Below, one piece after another: positions 6,750 to 15,784 of a stretch of DNA of 64,000 nt; within the stretch, counting starts at the first letter, position 1; the number at the start of each line of letters is the position of its first letter. The stretch spans positions 537,564-601,563 of the forward strand of contig CP075366.1 in NCBI GenBank assembly GCA_019454145.1. Direction: 5' to 3'. Below the pieces are notes generated by a model that searched no databases, was not told the DNA's origin, and saw nothing but the letters and a program-made list of their open reading frames with translations. A program made the translations under genes and the position numbers. Origin of the DNA: Fimbriimonadaceae bacterium. GTDB lineage: Bacteria; Armatimonadota; Fimbriimonadia; Fimbriimonadales; Fimbriimonadaceae.

Positions 6750-9305
6750 ATGAGGGTAAGTCATGTTAGCCAAGGCGTGTTCTTGGCTGCCGCTTTGGCA
6801 TTGAGCGCAATTGCAACCGCACAAGTTCCAGATGCTAATCTTTTGTTGCAGGCACTCACACCACGTTCTCTTGGTCCAGTCAATATGGGTGGTCGGGTTA
6901 GCGAGATCGCCGTTTACGATAAAGATCCACGGATTTTTTACGTTGCTGCAGCTAGTGGCGGTTTATGGAAGACCACAGGCGGCGGGGTCAAATTTGAACC
7001 AGTTTTTCAATATGAATCAGCATCTGCACTAGGGGCAGTAACCGTTGACCAAGATAATCCTGATCGTGTTTGGGTTGGAACAGGCGAACAAAACAGCCGT
7101 AACAGTTCAAGCTGGGGTGCAGGGGTATTCAAATCAGAGGATGGTGGCAAGTCGTGGTCGTTTGTTGGCTTAGAAAAAACGCACCACATTTCAAAAATTG
7201 CATTTCATCCAAAAGATAAAAATGTTGTTTATGTCGCGGCAATGGGCGATCTTTGGGGGCCAAGCTCCGAAAGGGGTGTCTTCAAAACCACCGATGGCGG
7301 CAAGACCTGGAACAAGATTCATTACATCAATGACATGACCGGCACGATTGACATGATCATGGATCCACGAAATCCGGATACCTTGATCATTGCCCAATGG
7401 CAGAAGAAACGAACTGCATATAGTTTTGCCAGCGGCGGCCCAGGAAGTGGGGTTTACAAAACCATCGATGGCGGCAAGACCTGGAAAAAACTCACTAAAG
7501 GTCTTCCATCCAGTGAAATGGGACGGGTTGGACTTACTCAATTCCGCAAGAACCCTAACGTATTGATTGCATCCGTGGAAAGCAAGGAAGATCGGGGAAT
7601 TTACAAATCAACCGACCTCGGGGAAAGCTGGACGTTTCTCAACAATTTGAATCCTCGTCCGTTCTACTTCAGTGTTCCTCGGATAGATCCATCAGATGAA
7701 TCAAGAGTTTATGTACCAGGCACAAATTTCCACTACTCAGAAGATGGCGGTAAGAGCTTTAAGGTCATGAATATCAATATTCACGTGGATTACCACGCAA
7801 TGTGGATCAATCCAAATGATAATAACCACATGATGACCGGGAACGATGGCGGCATTGCCGTTACCCGTGACCGTGGCGTGACCTGGGAGCACCTAGATAA
7901 CTTAGTCATTGGCCAACCATACGCGGTCGCCGTGGATATGCGACGTCCATATTGGGTTTACGGCGGTTTCCAGGACAACGGCACTTGGGGCATTCCTTCT
8001 CAATCAGAAAGAGGCAATGTCACGATGGCCGATGCACGATTCTTTAACGGCGGCGATGGATTTTATGTCCAAGTTGACCCTACCGATTGGCGAACCGTTT
8101 ATGCCGAAAGTCAGGGCGGGGCAATCGCTCGGCACAACATGCAAACGGGCGAACAGCGGTTTATCCGACCTCGGGCTCCGCAGGGAGAAACCTATCGGTT
8201 TAACTGGAATACGCCGTTCATTATCAGTCCGCACAACCCTCAAACGTTGTGGCTAGGTGGCAATAAGCTGTTCAAATCAGTCAACCGGGGTGATACATGG
8301 ACAGAAGCAAGCCCTGACCTAACCACTAATGATCCAGAAAAGCTCAAGCCGGGCGGAGGTGTTTCACCCGAATCGACAGGGGCAGAAATGCACTGCACCA
8401 TCATCACAATTAGTGAATCACCTAGGAAAGCCGACGTAGTTTGGGTTGGAACCGACGACGGTAACATCCAGCTCACACAGGATGGCGGTAAGAACTGGGA
8501 AAAGATCACAATTCCCGATGTGCCTGCCGGAACCTGGGTCAGCCGCGTGGTTGCCAGCAACCACAGTCTGAACCGAGCTTATGTCGCGTTTGATGGTCAC
8601 CGGAGTGCGAACTTTAATTCCTATTTGTACATGACCGATGACATGGGCAAAACATGGAAGAAACTAAGTGGATCACTCGGAGAAAACGAAGTCGTTTATT
8701 CAGTTTGTGAAGGCCGCGTGAACCCTGATCTCCTCTTTGCAGGTACCGAAATGGGCCTGTGGGTGAGCTTAGATCGAGGCTCCAACTGGACAAAAGTCAA
8801 CAAGCAGGTGGGATTCCCAACGGTTCGTGTAGACGACATGCTGATCCATCCAACTGAGGCTGATTTGGTCATTGCCACCCACGGACGTTCGTTCTGGACA
8901 ATCCCGGTTTCAGCGCTCGAGCAAATCACTCGGGCCAATATGGAAAAAGAAGTGTTCCTTTGCCAACCAACGGATGCTTATACATTCGGGAAGATATTCG
9001 ATGGTTGGTTTGAAGGCGATCGCATCCTTGCAACGCCTAACACCCAGCCTGGGACAACCATTTACTACTACTTGAAAGAATCTACTGAAGAGAAGGTAGA
9101 GGTGAACATCAAAACCGCCGATGGGCAATCTCTGGGAAAACTAGCTGGTAAAGGGGCTAAGGGTCTAAACAGCGTATTTTGGCGACCGCGTGGGAACCGT
9201 GGCGCGACCCTTGCTACGGGAACTTATCTTGTAGAACTGACGGTTGGAGAAAAAACTTTCGCAACAACCGTACGCTACGAGGACTTAGTAGCGAAACCCG
9301 AATAA
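6750..9305 (+). CDS. Exported VPS10/sortilin-like BNR-repeat protein
   Basis: An 851-residue secreted protein with a signal peptide (M-R-V-S-H...A-I-A-T-A-Q, cut near residue 25). The body is a beta-propeller-type array with many Asp-box/BNR motifs of the form S/T-x-D-x-G-x-T-W: T-D-G-G-K-T-W, I-D-G-G-K-T-W, T-D-L-G-E-S-W, E-D-G-G-K-S-F, R-D-R-G-V-T-W, V-N-R-G-D-T-W, Q-D-G-G-K-N-W, D-D-M-G-K-T-W and L-D-R-G-S-N-W. This is the VPS10 domain/'glycosyl hydrolase BNR' family common in Armatimonadota, Acidobacteria and Bacteroidetes, usually without proven enzyme activity. A short C-terminal beta domain follows (about 760-851). The frame is open 51 codons further upstream, but only the ATG at 6750 precedes a signal peptide. 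Location is outside the cytoplasm. Confidence 0.85.
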   Translation: MRVSHVSQGVFLAAALALSAIATAQVPDANLLLQALTPRSLGPVNMGGRVSEIAVYDKDPRIFYVAAASGGLWKTTGGGVKFEPVFQYESASALGAVTVDQDNPDRVWVGTGEQNSRNSSSWGAGVFKSEDGGKSWSFVGLEKTHHISKIAFHPKDKNVVYVAAMGDLWGPSSERGVFKTTDGGKTWNKIHYINDMTGTIDMIMDPRNPDTLIIAQWQKKRTAYSFASGGPGSGVYKTIDGGKTWKKLTKGLPSSEMGRVGLTQFRKNPNVLIASVESKEDRGIYKSTDLGESWTFLNNLNPRPFYFSVPRIDPSDESRVYVPGTNFHYSEDGGKSFKVMNINIHVDYHAMWINPNDNNHMMTGNDGGIAVTRDRGVTWEHLDNLVIGQPYAVAVDMRRPYWVYGGFQDNGTWGIPSQSERGNVTMADARFFNGGDGFYVQVDPTDWRTVYAESQGGAIARHNMQTGEQRFIRPRAPQGETYRFNWNTPFIISPHNPQTLWLGGNKLFKSVNRGDTWTEASPDLTTNDPEKLKPGGGVSPESTGAEMHCTIITISESPRKADVVWVGTDDGNIQLTQDGGKNWEKITIPDVPAGTWVSRVVASNHSLNRAYVAFDGHRSANFNSYLYMTDDMGKTWKKLSGSLGENEVVYSVCEGRVNPDLLFAGTEMGLWVSLDRGSNWTKVNKQVGFPTVRVDDMLIHPTEADLVIATHGRSFWTIPVSALEQITRANMEKEVFLCQPTDAYTFGKIFDGWFEGDRILATPNTQPGTTIYYYLKESTEEKVEVNIKTADGQSLGKLAGKGAKGLNSVFWRPRGNRGATLATGTYLVELTVGEKTFATTVRYEDLVAKPE

Positions 9306-9318
9306 AGAAACGTAACGA

Positions 9319-9350
9319 ATAGCCGGAGCAGTATTGCTTCGGCTATTTTT
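9319..9350 (+). terminator. Rho-independent terminator of the VPS10 gene
   Basis: A 12-bp stem, ATAGCCGGAGCA with TGCTTCGGCTAT (one G-T wobble), a 4-base loop and five T residues follow the VPS10 stop by about 14 bases. This is a textbook intrinsic terminator. Confidence 0.9.
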
Positions 9351-9455
9351 GTACATAAAAGCAAGGGAAGTAGATAATGAACGCTAATTTGTCATAATAT
9401 TGATTATCGGAAATTTATTACCGGGGATTCTCCTTCACTACTGGCTAATTCCCCT

Positions 9456-10607
9456 TCACTGAGGCGTCAGCAAAATTGTTCTAGCCGCTTGATCAATGAA
9501 GGCATCCACAATTATTTGCCCCTCATCTGTAATCTCTCTCGCTGTCAAATCAGTTAAGTTCCTCTGCCAATCAGTACTAATATCTCGTAAACGGAACATA
9601 CGATTATCGGGCGTCCACAGTACTGGATATCCAAGGGCACTTCCTTCTGCTGTAAAACTCCTGACGAGTCTTCTAGTAACCGTGACACGCCCATGTGATC
9701 CTACGACGTATCCATATTTATTTATTGATCTTGCGTAATGAGGAATGTTTTGTTCGTAATCACTTGAAATCATTTGTGGATTGAGATATTCGTGAGGTGA
9801 CCCGAGTTGCTTTCGCCATCCAAGGTTGATTTTTAGCGCATTGGCTGGTGGAATACCAACACCAGACACGCCTACCATTGCTCCGTCGTTATTTAAATCC
9901 GTCACGTGCAGAATGGATTCCCCGTACATTCCTGTTTCAGTTAAAGTAACCCTACCTTTACGCCAACCACACAAAACATTCTTATTCAACGGAGAATCCT
10001 CAGGCTCATAAAGTTTTCCAAAAGGATCAAGTAAAGGCGTTGACATGATCGCTATGTCGCTATACCGAATTGTTCCGGCAACATCAGCATTATCATTGAT
10101 CACCGTTGCAGTGCCCGAAATAGCACCTTCTGGAAGTGGCAGTCTTAAAATTTCCCCGTCCGAAGTGGCGAATACTGGCACTTCCTGACCATTTACGACT
10201 GCAGTAGCAACAAATTCACCTTTGCGATTGATTTTATGCGGATTCATTGGAGGATAAAAATCCATTGATCCATCTGGATTTAATCGAAAGACCTTTTCAA
10301 CACTGAAGCCTTTTGACGGCCTGTAAGTTTTACCAAGCACGTATCCGGCATCATTCGCATCAACAATTTCGCTCTTTTCAGTATCGCTAGCACTGAACAA
10401 GTAACGCCCTTTCTGCCCTACTCTCCAGTAATACGCTCCGTACGCCGTGTTTTCAATGTAGTACCCAAACTTAACGAGGTCAGGATTTTTGGCCATTTCC
10501 TCACTGATGGGAGCAGAAATCATCAGCGCACGAAATGCTGGAGTGCTTGCTTTTTGAGTTTGCACCATAGAAAAAGCTAAGCTCGCAAGTGCCAAAGTTA
10601 TAGCCAT
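9456..10607 (-). CDS. Exported HAF-repeat-like protein
   Basis: A 383-residue protein with an N-terminal signal peptide (M-A-I-T-L-A-L-A-S-L-A-F-S). The body contains repeated segments with an N/D-x-G-x-V-x-G core: A-N-D-A-G-Y-V-L-G, I-N-R-K-G-E-F-V-A, I-N-D-N-A-D-V-A-G, L-N-N-D-G-A-M-V-G, I-N-K-Y-G-Y-V-V-G and I-T-D-E-G-Q-I-I-V. This is the pattern of the 'HAF' extracellular repeat family, of unknown function and predicted to form a beta-propeller. No PEP-CTERM or other anchor is seen at the C terminus. It is convergent with the VPS10 gene. Its own ATG at 10607 directly precedes the leader. Confidence 0.6.
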   Translation of the reverse strand: MAITLALASLAFSMVQTQKASTPAFRALMISAPISEEMAKNPDLVKFGYYIENTAYGAYYWRVGQKGRYLFSASDTEKSEIVDANDAGYVLGKTYRPSKGFSVEKVFRLNPDGSMDFYPPMNPHKINRKGEFVATAVVNGQEVPVFATSDGEILRLPLPEGAISGTATVINDNADVAGTIRYSDIAIMSTPLLDPFGKLYEPEDSPLNKNVLCGWRKGRVTLTETGMYGESILHVTDLNNDGAMVGVSGVGIPPANALKINLGWRKQLGSPHEYLNPQMISSDYEQNIPHYARSINKYGYVVGSHGRVTVTRRLVRSFTAEGSALGYPVLWTPDNRMFRLRDISTDWQRNLTDLTAREITDEGQIIVDAFIDQAARTILLTPQ

Positions 10608-10713
10608 ATTTGCTCTAAATCTATACTACGCGATTTCAGGGGGAAATCGTACTCTTAATTTGCGGCTCTTTTAATCGCTACGCCGAGATGATCATGCCAT
10701 CAGCATAGCTGAC

Positions 10714-10944
10714 TTAACCTACTTGGCGGGTTTCGGTGAACAAGATTTCATCCAGCTTCGCCGCTGCCGCGTCACAAGCATCAATTAACTTGTCGGCATC
10801 CCATGGCAGAGCTTTGCCTTGGCGAGTCTTCAAAAACCAAGCCGCCGCGCCTATACCCACGGCAGCCCCAGCCGCCAGCCAAATCATTGGCAACGCGGAT
10901 TTTTGTTTTTGAATCGCATCTTCCTTGATCGTTTCTTTTGCCAT
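10714..10944 (-). CDS. Small single-pass membrane protein
   Basis: A 76-residue protein with a charged N terminus (1-16), one membrane segment (about 18-38, rich in Ala and Gly) and a charged C-terminal tail of about 35 residues predicted helical (D-A-D-K-L-I-D-A-C-D-A-A-A-A-K-L-D-E). The ATG at 10944 has a good GAGGA ribosome site four bases upstream, which supports translation. I do not recognise a family. Similar YtxH-type small envelope proteins have this layout, but no specific motif confirms it. It stands alone between the HAF-repeat gene and ffh. Confidence 0.6.
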   Translation of the reverse strand: MAKETIKEDAIQKQKSALPMIWLAAGAAVGIGAAAWFLKTRQGKALPWDADKLIDACDAAAAKLDEILFTETRQVG

Positions 10945-11173
10945 TGCTTCCTCTTAGACCTCAAATTGAGATTGTTTGTTCTTTAAGTGTTGGTTATATT
11001 GTTCAAGTGATTCAGGGCAACTCGCCCAAAACCGAATGAAATTTTCTTAAACCTTTCAACGCAATGGCAGTTTGATTGGTTCGGAGGCTAGGAACTAATA
11101 TTAAAGTTGCCTTTGAAGGAGTGTTTCACAGGCTTATCCGCCTTGTACGGCGAACGGTATCCTCTTCCGACCC

Positions 11174-12502
11174 ATGCTGGACAATCTCACCCGGCGATTA
11201 GGGGGCATCTTTGCTTCGATCCGCAAAAAAGGCCGCCTGACCGAAGATGACGTCAACACTGTGCTCCGCGAAATCCGCGTTGCCTTGCTTGAAGCCGACG
11301 TTAATTTCCAAATCGCCAAGCAGTTCATGGCTAAGGTCAAGGAACGAGCTGTGGGCGAAGAAGTCTTCGCAAGCCTCACCGCCGATCAGACCATCCTCAA
11401 GATTGTTCGAGATGAACTCGTTGCCTTGCTTGGGCCAGAAGAAACCCCGGTCAACTGGAACCCTGCACCCCCAACTGTCATTCTGATGTGCGGCCTGCAA
11501 GGAAGCGGCAAAACTACAACAACTGCAAAACTTGCGATGTGGCTGAAAAGCAAAGGAAAAAAACCATTGCTTGCCGCTTGTGATCTCCAAAGGCCAGCCG
11601 CAATCAAGCAACTCCAAGTGCTCGGAGAGCAAGTGGACTGCCCTGTTTTTGCCGGAGAACCATCTGGTAACCCGGTTCAAGTTGCGAAAGCCGCGCTAGA
11701 CCGAGCCAAGCACCTTTTCTGTGATGTTCTGATCATAGATACGGCTGGCCGACTCAGCATTGACGAAGCATTAATGGAAGAACTTGCCGCAGTCAAAAAA
11801 GCCGTACCACCGCAAGAAGTTTTCCTCGTAGTAGATGCTACAACTGGTCAGGAAGCCGTGAATGTGGCCGAAGCGTTTCATCAAAAGCTCGGCGTCACAG
11901 GTGCAATCTTCAGCAAGATGGACGGCGACGCCCGTGGCGGCGCGGTGCTCAGCGTCCGCGAAGCAACCGGAGTTCCAGTTCGATTCCTTGGGATTGGCGA
12001 GCAAACCGATGCGCTAGATTCCTTCCACGCTCAACGCATGGCCGAGCGAATCATCGGTATGGGTGATGTCATGGGCATCATCGAAAAAGCCGAGGCCGCA
12101 TTCGACAACCAAGATGTTGAAGGACTGGAAGCAAAAATGCGAACCGGGAAGCTCGACTTCCACGACTTTTTGAATCAGATGCGAATGGTTCGTAAAATGG
12201 GGCCGATCAAAAACATTATGAAGATGATTCCTGGAGTTGCTTCGCAAATTCCGGAAGAGGCTCTTGATTCCGTTGATGAACGACAAATTGACCGGTTAGA
12301 AGCGATTGTCCTTTCCATGACTCCGAAAGAACGTTCTAATCCAGACATTCTAAACGGCTCACGTAGAAAGCGAATCGCTCGCGGCTCAGGCACAACTCCC
12401 GAAGATGTCAATCGTCTGATTGACCAGCTTGCTCAGATGCGACGAGGGATGAAACAGATGTCGCAGATGGAAAAGAAGTTTAAAAAGCTCAAGCGCCGCT
12501 AG
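11174..12502 (+). CDS. ffh: Signal recognition particle protein Ffh
   Basis: A 442-residue SRP54 GTPase that binds 4.5S RNA and signal sequences of nascent membrane proteins. The N domain (1-90) is followed by the G domain with G-L-Q-G-S-G-K-T-T-T, D-L-Q-R-P-A-A, D-T-A-G-R and S-K-M-D-G-D-A-R-G-G, the last in place of the common T-K-x-D. The Met-rich M domain begins near 300 and contains M-R-K-M-G-P-I and M-I-P-G. The chain ends K-K-F-K-K-L-K-R-R. The ATG at 11174 gives the usual M-L-D-N-L start. It heads the gene run ffh-rpsP-khpA-rimM, as in many bacteria. No 4.5S RNA gene was found nearby. Confidence 0.97.
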   Translation: MLDNLTRRLGGIFASIRKKGRLTEDDVNTVLREIRVALLEADVNFQIAKQFMAKVKERAVGEEVFASLTADQTILKIVRDELVALLGPEETPVNWNPAPPTVILMCGLQGSGKTTTTAKLAMWLKSKGKKPLLAACDLQRPAAIKQLQVLGEQVDCPVFAGEPSGNPVQVAKAALDRAKHLFCDVLIIDTAGRLSIDEALMEELAAVKKAVPPQEVFLVVDATTGQEAVNVAEAFHQKLGVTGAIFSKMDGDARGGAVLSVREATGVPVRFLGIGEQTDALDSFHAQRMAERIIGMGDVMGIIEKAEAAFDNQDVEGLEAKMRTGKLDFHDFLNQMRMVRKMGPIKNIMKMIPGVASQIPEEALDSVDERQIDRLEAIVLSMTPKERSNPDILNGSRRKRIARGSGTTPEDVNRLIDQLAQMRRGMKQMSQMEKKFKKLKRR

Positions 12503-12577
12503 GGTGTTTAGCCCACTTCCCTCCCCTGTTGGGCCTATTGTGCAGATGAGTTCGGGTGAATTCAACGCGCGAGCGGC

Positions 12578-12583
12578 TATAAT
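12578..12583 (+). promoter_or_regulatory. Candidate -10 box upstream of rpsP
   Basis: A perfect TATAAT lies about 100 bases before the rpsP start, in the 178-base gap after ffh. No good -35 hexamer is seen at 16-18 bases upstream, so promoter activity is only suggested. It would give the ribosomal genes a start independent of ffh. Confidence 0.4.
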
Positions 12584-12680
12584 GTTGAGTCCGCAGTTGT
12601 GCTACGCAAGGCTAAAATCGTGATTTGAGTTCAAACTCATTGGCCGCTAGTTCACCGTGGATACAAGGAAACCGTAAACC

Positions 12681-13151
12681 GTGGTTAAAATTCGACTGAC
12701 AAGAATGGGCAACAAACACCGACCGTTTTATCGGATTGTTGTTGCAAAGAGTGCATCCGCGCGAGATAGTGCGGCGATTGAATACATCGGCACTTATGAT
12801 CCCCTCACCAAGCCTTCTACCGTGCAACTCAAAAACGACCGAGCCCTGCACTGGCTGATGAACGGGGCTGAACCAACTGAAACCGTTGCAATCCTCCTCA
12901 AGCGACAGGGCATTCTGGATGAATTCTTCTCCCAACGACCAAAAGCGAAAAAGAAATTTGGATTCTTGGACAAAACAACCCAAGCAATGAGCCGACAATC
13001 GGCGATTAGCCAAGTTGAAGCTGCACCAGATGCTGAGCCTAAGAAGGAAGAACCTGCCGCTGAAGCTGCACCAGCAGAAGAAACTGCTCCAGTCGCGGAA
13101 GAAGCTCCTGTAGAGGAAGCGCCAGAAGCAACTGAAGAGGCTCCTGAATAA
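12681..13151 (+). CDS. rpsP: 30S ribosomal protein S16 with long acidic C-terminal extension
   Basis: The first 80 or so residues are canonical S16: V-K-I-R-L-T-R-M-G, R-P-F-Y-R-I-V-V, D-S-R-equivalent D-S-A, and I-E-Y-I-G-T-Y-D-P. S16 binds 16S rRNA in the small-subunit body. The start codon is GTG at 12681. The protein is 156 residues, whereas typical S16 is 80-90. The extra part (about 100-156) is built of Ala, Glu and Pro (E-E-A-P-V-E-E-A-P-E-A-T-E-E) and is likely disordered. The stop codon overlaps the khpA start as TAATG, which implies translational coupling. Confidence 0.95.
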   Translation: MVKIRLTRMGNKHRPFYRIVVAKSASARDSAAIEYIGTYDPLTKPSTVQLKNDRALHWLMNGAEPTETVAILLKRQGILDEFFSQRPKAKKKFGFLDKTTQAMSRQSAISQVEAAPDAEPKKEEPAAEAAPAEETAPVAEEAPVEEAPEATEEAPE

Positions 13152-13396
13152 TGGAAAGTATTGGCAATCTGGTTGAAGAAACCATGAAGCAACTGGTTAA
13201 CGAGCCAGATGCAGTCAAGGTATCGGTTGGAACTGATCGCGCCGCCACCATCGTCAACGTCACTGTAAGCCCAAATGATGTGGGCCGAGTGATTGGTAAA
13301 GATGGTCGAGTGATCACCAATATTCGACAGTTCGTTGGCGCGGTTGCAAGCAAATCACGAGTGAAAGCAATCGTTAAAGTCAACACGGAAAACTAA
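13151..13396 (+). CDS. khpA: KH-domain RNA-binding protein KhpA (YlqC)
   Basis: An 81-residue single KH-domain protein. The G-R-V-I-G-K-D-G-R-V-I segment is the KH G-x-x-G RNA-binding loop (G-K-D-G). KhpA works with KhpB in small-RNA/mRNA metabolism and cell elongation in Firmicutes, and is found in the same rpsP-khpA-rimM order across many phyla. The ATG overlaps the rpsP stop by one base. Twelve bases separate it from rimM. Length and motif are normal for the family. Confidence 0.93.
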   Translation: MESIGNLVEETMKQLVNEPDAVKVSVGTDRAATIVNVTVSPNDVGRVIGKDGRVITNIRQFVGAVASKSRVKAIVKVNTEN

Positions 13397-13408
13397 CGGT
13401 TAAACAGC

Positions 13409-13918
13409 ATGGCGGGCCAACCTCCTCGCCCATCGGATCAGATAACGATTGGACAGGTGGTCGGCCCGCACGGTATTAAGGGTGCCGTAAAAATCAAACC
13501 ATCCACAGATTTTCTTGAGCGGTTTGAACCTGGCAAGCGAGTATTCATCTCTGGTCAGCCATACACCATCAAGCGTACAACCACCCACAAAACCCAAATC
13601 CGAATCGAAACTAAAGAGATTCGAGATCGAAACCAAGCAGAAGAACTTCAGTGGGCGAAGGTAACGGTTCCTGCTGACGAGCTGCCTGATCTTGATGAAG
13701 ATGAGTTTTATACAAGCGATCTGATCGGCCTGAAGGTCATTGATGAATCAGGCCGCGAGTTAGGCAAGGTGGATGATATATTCCACTCACCTGCCCACGA
13801 CATTTTAATGATTGGCAAAGGGATGATTCCTGCGGTGCAGGAATTTGTCAAAGACGTTGATCTGGAAGCGGGAGTGATTACCGTTGCTCCGATTCCAGGG
13901 ATGTTTGAAGAAGAATGA
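13409..13918 (+). CDS. rimM: Ribosome maturation factor RimM
   Basis: A 169-residue 16S rRNA-processing factor that assists 30S head assembly. The N-terminal RimM domain shows I-G-Q-V-V-G-P-H-G-I-K-G, and the PRC-barrel domain (about 95-165) shows D-E-F-Y-T-S-D-L-I-G-L-K-V and D-I-L-M-I. The C-terminal I-P-G-M-F-E-E-E matches the usual family ending. It overlaps obgE by the ATGA arrangement. In most bacteria trmD and rplS follow, but here the next gene is obgE. Confidence 0.95.
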   Translation: MAGQPPRPSDQITIGQVVGPHGIKGAVKIKPSTDFLERFEPGKRVFISGQPYTIKRTTTHKTQIRIETKEIRDRNQAEELQWAKVTVPADELPDLDEDEFYTSDLIGLKVIDESGRELGKVDDIFHSPAHDILMIGKGMIPAVQEFVKDVDLEAGVITVAPIPGMFEEE

Positions 13919-15183
13919 GCTTTATTGACGAGGCAAATGTGCGGCTGATTTCTGGCCGAGGAGGCGATGGTGCGGCAACGTTCCATCGCGAAAAACACGT
14001 GCCTCGTGGTGGCCCCAATGGAGCCGATGGTGGACGCGGCGGTCACATCACTCTGCTCGCCGATCGCAACAAGCGAACTCTGTACGACTTTAAACTCCGC
14101 GCAGAATACAAAGCGGATGACGGCAGCAAAGCGGTTGGTAACAAAGCGGGCAAAGATGCGAAAGACATCACAATCCGAGTTCCAGTAGGCACGGTTGTCA
14201 CAGATGCACAAGATGGCGAATTGATTGTTGATCTCGCGGTCGAAGGGATGCAATACGTAATCTGCAAAGGCGGTCGCGGGGGTCGCGGCAATCTTTACTT
14301 TACAAATAGCGTTCGTCAATCGCCGCAATTTGCCCAGATGGGTGCTCCCGGTGATTTGCTAGACGCCAAGCTAGAACTCAAGCTTCTTGCCGACGTTGGG
14401 TTAATCGGGCTTCCAAACGCTGGGAAAAGCACTCTACTCAGCGTGATGAGTTCGGCAAAGCCAAAAATTGCCGACTACCCATTCACAACACTCTCGCCTC
14501 AACTGGGAGTTGTTACCGTCGGTGACCATACTTTTGTAATGGCAGACCTCCCCGGCTTGATTGAAGGAGCAAGTGAAGGGATTGGCCTCGGTCACGAGTT
14601 CCTGCGCCATGCAGAGCGGAATAAGGTTCTTCTCCACGTTGTCGATGCCTACCCCATTGACGACAGCGATCCAGTTAAAAACTTTGAGATGATCGAAGCT
14701 GAACTCAAGCAGTACAGCGAAGAAATGTGGGAACGTCCGAGAATCATCGCCCTCAACAAGTCTGATATGGGCATCCCCGAGGCCGAGGAAGAAATCCTTG
14801 GGCGCCTTGAGCAATATGGATATCCGATTTTTGTTATATCAGCGGCGACCAACCAAGGGTTAGATCCTCTCAAGTGGGCTTTGTGGCAAACGATTGAAAA
14901 GGCAATGGAATCTGAAAGTTCAGTTCCAATTCTAGTGCCAACCTACAAGAATGAAGAAGATTCACTCTGGGATGTTGAGCAATCTGAAGAAGGCTTTACG
15001 ATTACCGGTAAGCGCATAGAACGGCTGGTTGCCATGACCAATTTGGATAACCGAGATGCAGTTCATTACCTCTACCGAAAACTGAAGCGAATTGGAGTAA
15101 TTGAAAAGCTAGAAGATATGGGTGCAGTCGAGGGCGACACAGTTTGGATAGGAGATTTTGAGTTCAGTTATGCAGGTTGGTAA
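13915..15183 (+). CDS. obgE: GTPase ObgE/CgtA
   Basis: A 422-residue GTPase of late 50S ribosome assembly and stress control. The glycine-rich Obg fold is at 1-158 (G-R-G-G-D-G, G-G-R-G-G-R-G-N), the G domain at about 160-330 with G-L-P-N-A-G-K-S-T, D-L-P-G-L-I-E-G and N-K-S-D, and the OCT domain at about 345-422 with I-T-G-K-R-I-E-R. All three family domains are complete. The start ATG overlaps the rimM stop, implying coupling. Confidence 0.97.
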   Translation: MSFIDEANVRLISGRGGDGAATFHREKHVPRGGPNGADGGRGGHITLLADRNKRTLYDFKLRAEYKADDGSKAVGNKAGKDAKDITIRVPVGTVVTDAQDGELIVDLAVEGMQYVICKGGRGGRGNLYFTNSVRQSPQFAQMGAPGDLLDAKLELKLLADVGLIGLPNAGKSTLLSVMSSAKPKIADYPFTTLSPQLGVVTVGDHTFVMADLPGLIEGASEGIGLGHEFLRHAERNKVLLHVVDAYPIDDSDPVKNFEMIEAELKQYSEEMWERPRIIALNKSDMGIPEAEEEILGRLEQYGYPIFVISAATNQGLDPLKWALWQTIEKAMESESSVPILVPTYKNEEDSLWDVEQSEEGFTITGKRIERLVAMTNLDNRDAVHYLYRKLKRIGVIEKLEDMGAVEGDTVWIGDFEFSYAGW

Positions 15184-15784
15184 CTTAAAATACGCGATCT
15201 ACGGCGGCAGTTTTGACCCACCTCATTTGGGGCATACTACCGTTGCGCAAGCCGTACTCAACCACCTGGAATTGGATGAAGTCATTTGGGTTCCGAATGC
15301 TCGAAATCCTCTGCGCCGACCAGCGATTGCATCGGTAACCGAACGACTCCAGATGTGTCAACTGGCTACAGAAAACTATCCGGGAATGGCGGTTTCAGAC
15401 GTTGAAGTCTCTCGCGCCGGACGTAGCTACACCATTGATACGGTTTCCGAATTTCAAATCGTCAATCCTGGGCAGATATGGATCATTTTAGGTGCAGACT
15501 CGGTCAATCAGTTCATGGATTGGAAAGAAGCGGACAAGCTAGCACGCATGTGCCGCCTAGCCGTCGTTGTCCGACCCGGAACAGATTTAGACAGCGCAAT
15601 CCGAAAACTGCCGGAAGATATTCAAGACGCGATTGACATTATTCCGATGGAAGAAAATAAGATTTCATCAAGCATGATTCGAGACTCCTTGCTCCGAGGA
15701 GTCTCACCAGACAGATGGCTTGAGCCTACTGTTTGGCAATACATAGAGGAGCGTGGTTTATACCGTGGAACAGAAAGTAAGTAA
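15170..15784 (+). CDS. nadD: Nicotinate-nucleotide adenylyltransferase NadD
   Basis: A 204-residue enzyme making nicotinate adenine dinucleotide in NAD synthesis. The N-terminal I-Y-G-G-S-F-D-P-P-H-L-G-H is the G-x-F-D-P-x-H-x-G-H nucleotidyltransferase signature, and the C-terminal I-S-S-S-M-I-R is the I-S-S-T/S-x-I-R motif. The ATG at 15170 is chosen since it places M close to the signature. A TTG at 15158, with AGGAG just 3 bases before it, is an alternative. Either start overlaps the end of obgE by 14 or 26 bases. The order obgE-nadD-rsfS is common in bacteria. Confidence 0.94.
   Translation: MQVGNLKYAIYGGSFDPPHLGHTTVAQAVLNHLELDEVIWVPNARNPLRRPAIASVTERLQMCQLATENYPGMAVSDVEVSRAGRSYTIDTVSEFQIVNPGQIWIILGADSVNQFMDWKEADKLARMCRLAVVVRPGTDLDSAIRKLPEDIQDAIDIIPMEENKISSSMIRDSLLRGVSPDRWLEPTVWQYIEERGLYRGTESK

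Noticed and set aside
11000-11173. 4.5S/SRP RNA gene next to ffh
   Set aside because: The gap lacks the GGAA-type tetraloop and asymmetric bulge of the SRP Alu-free hairpin; nothing fits.
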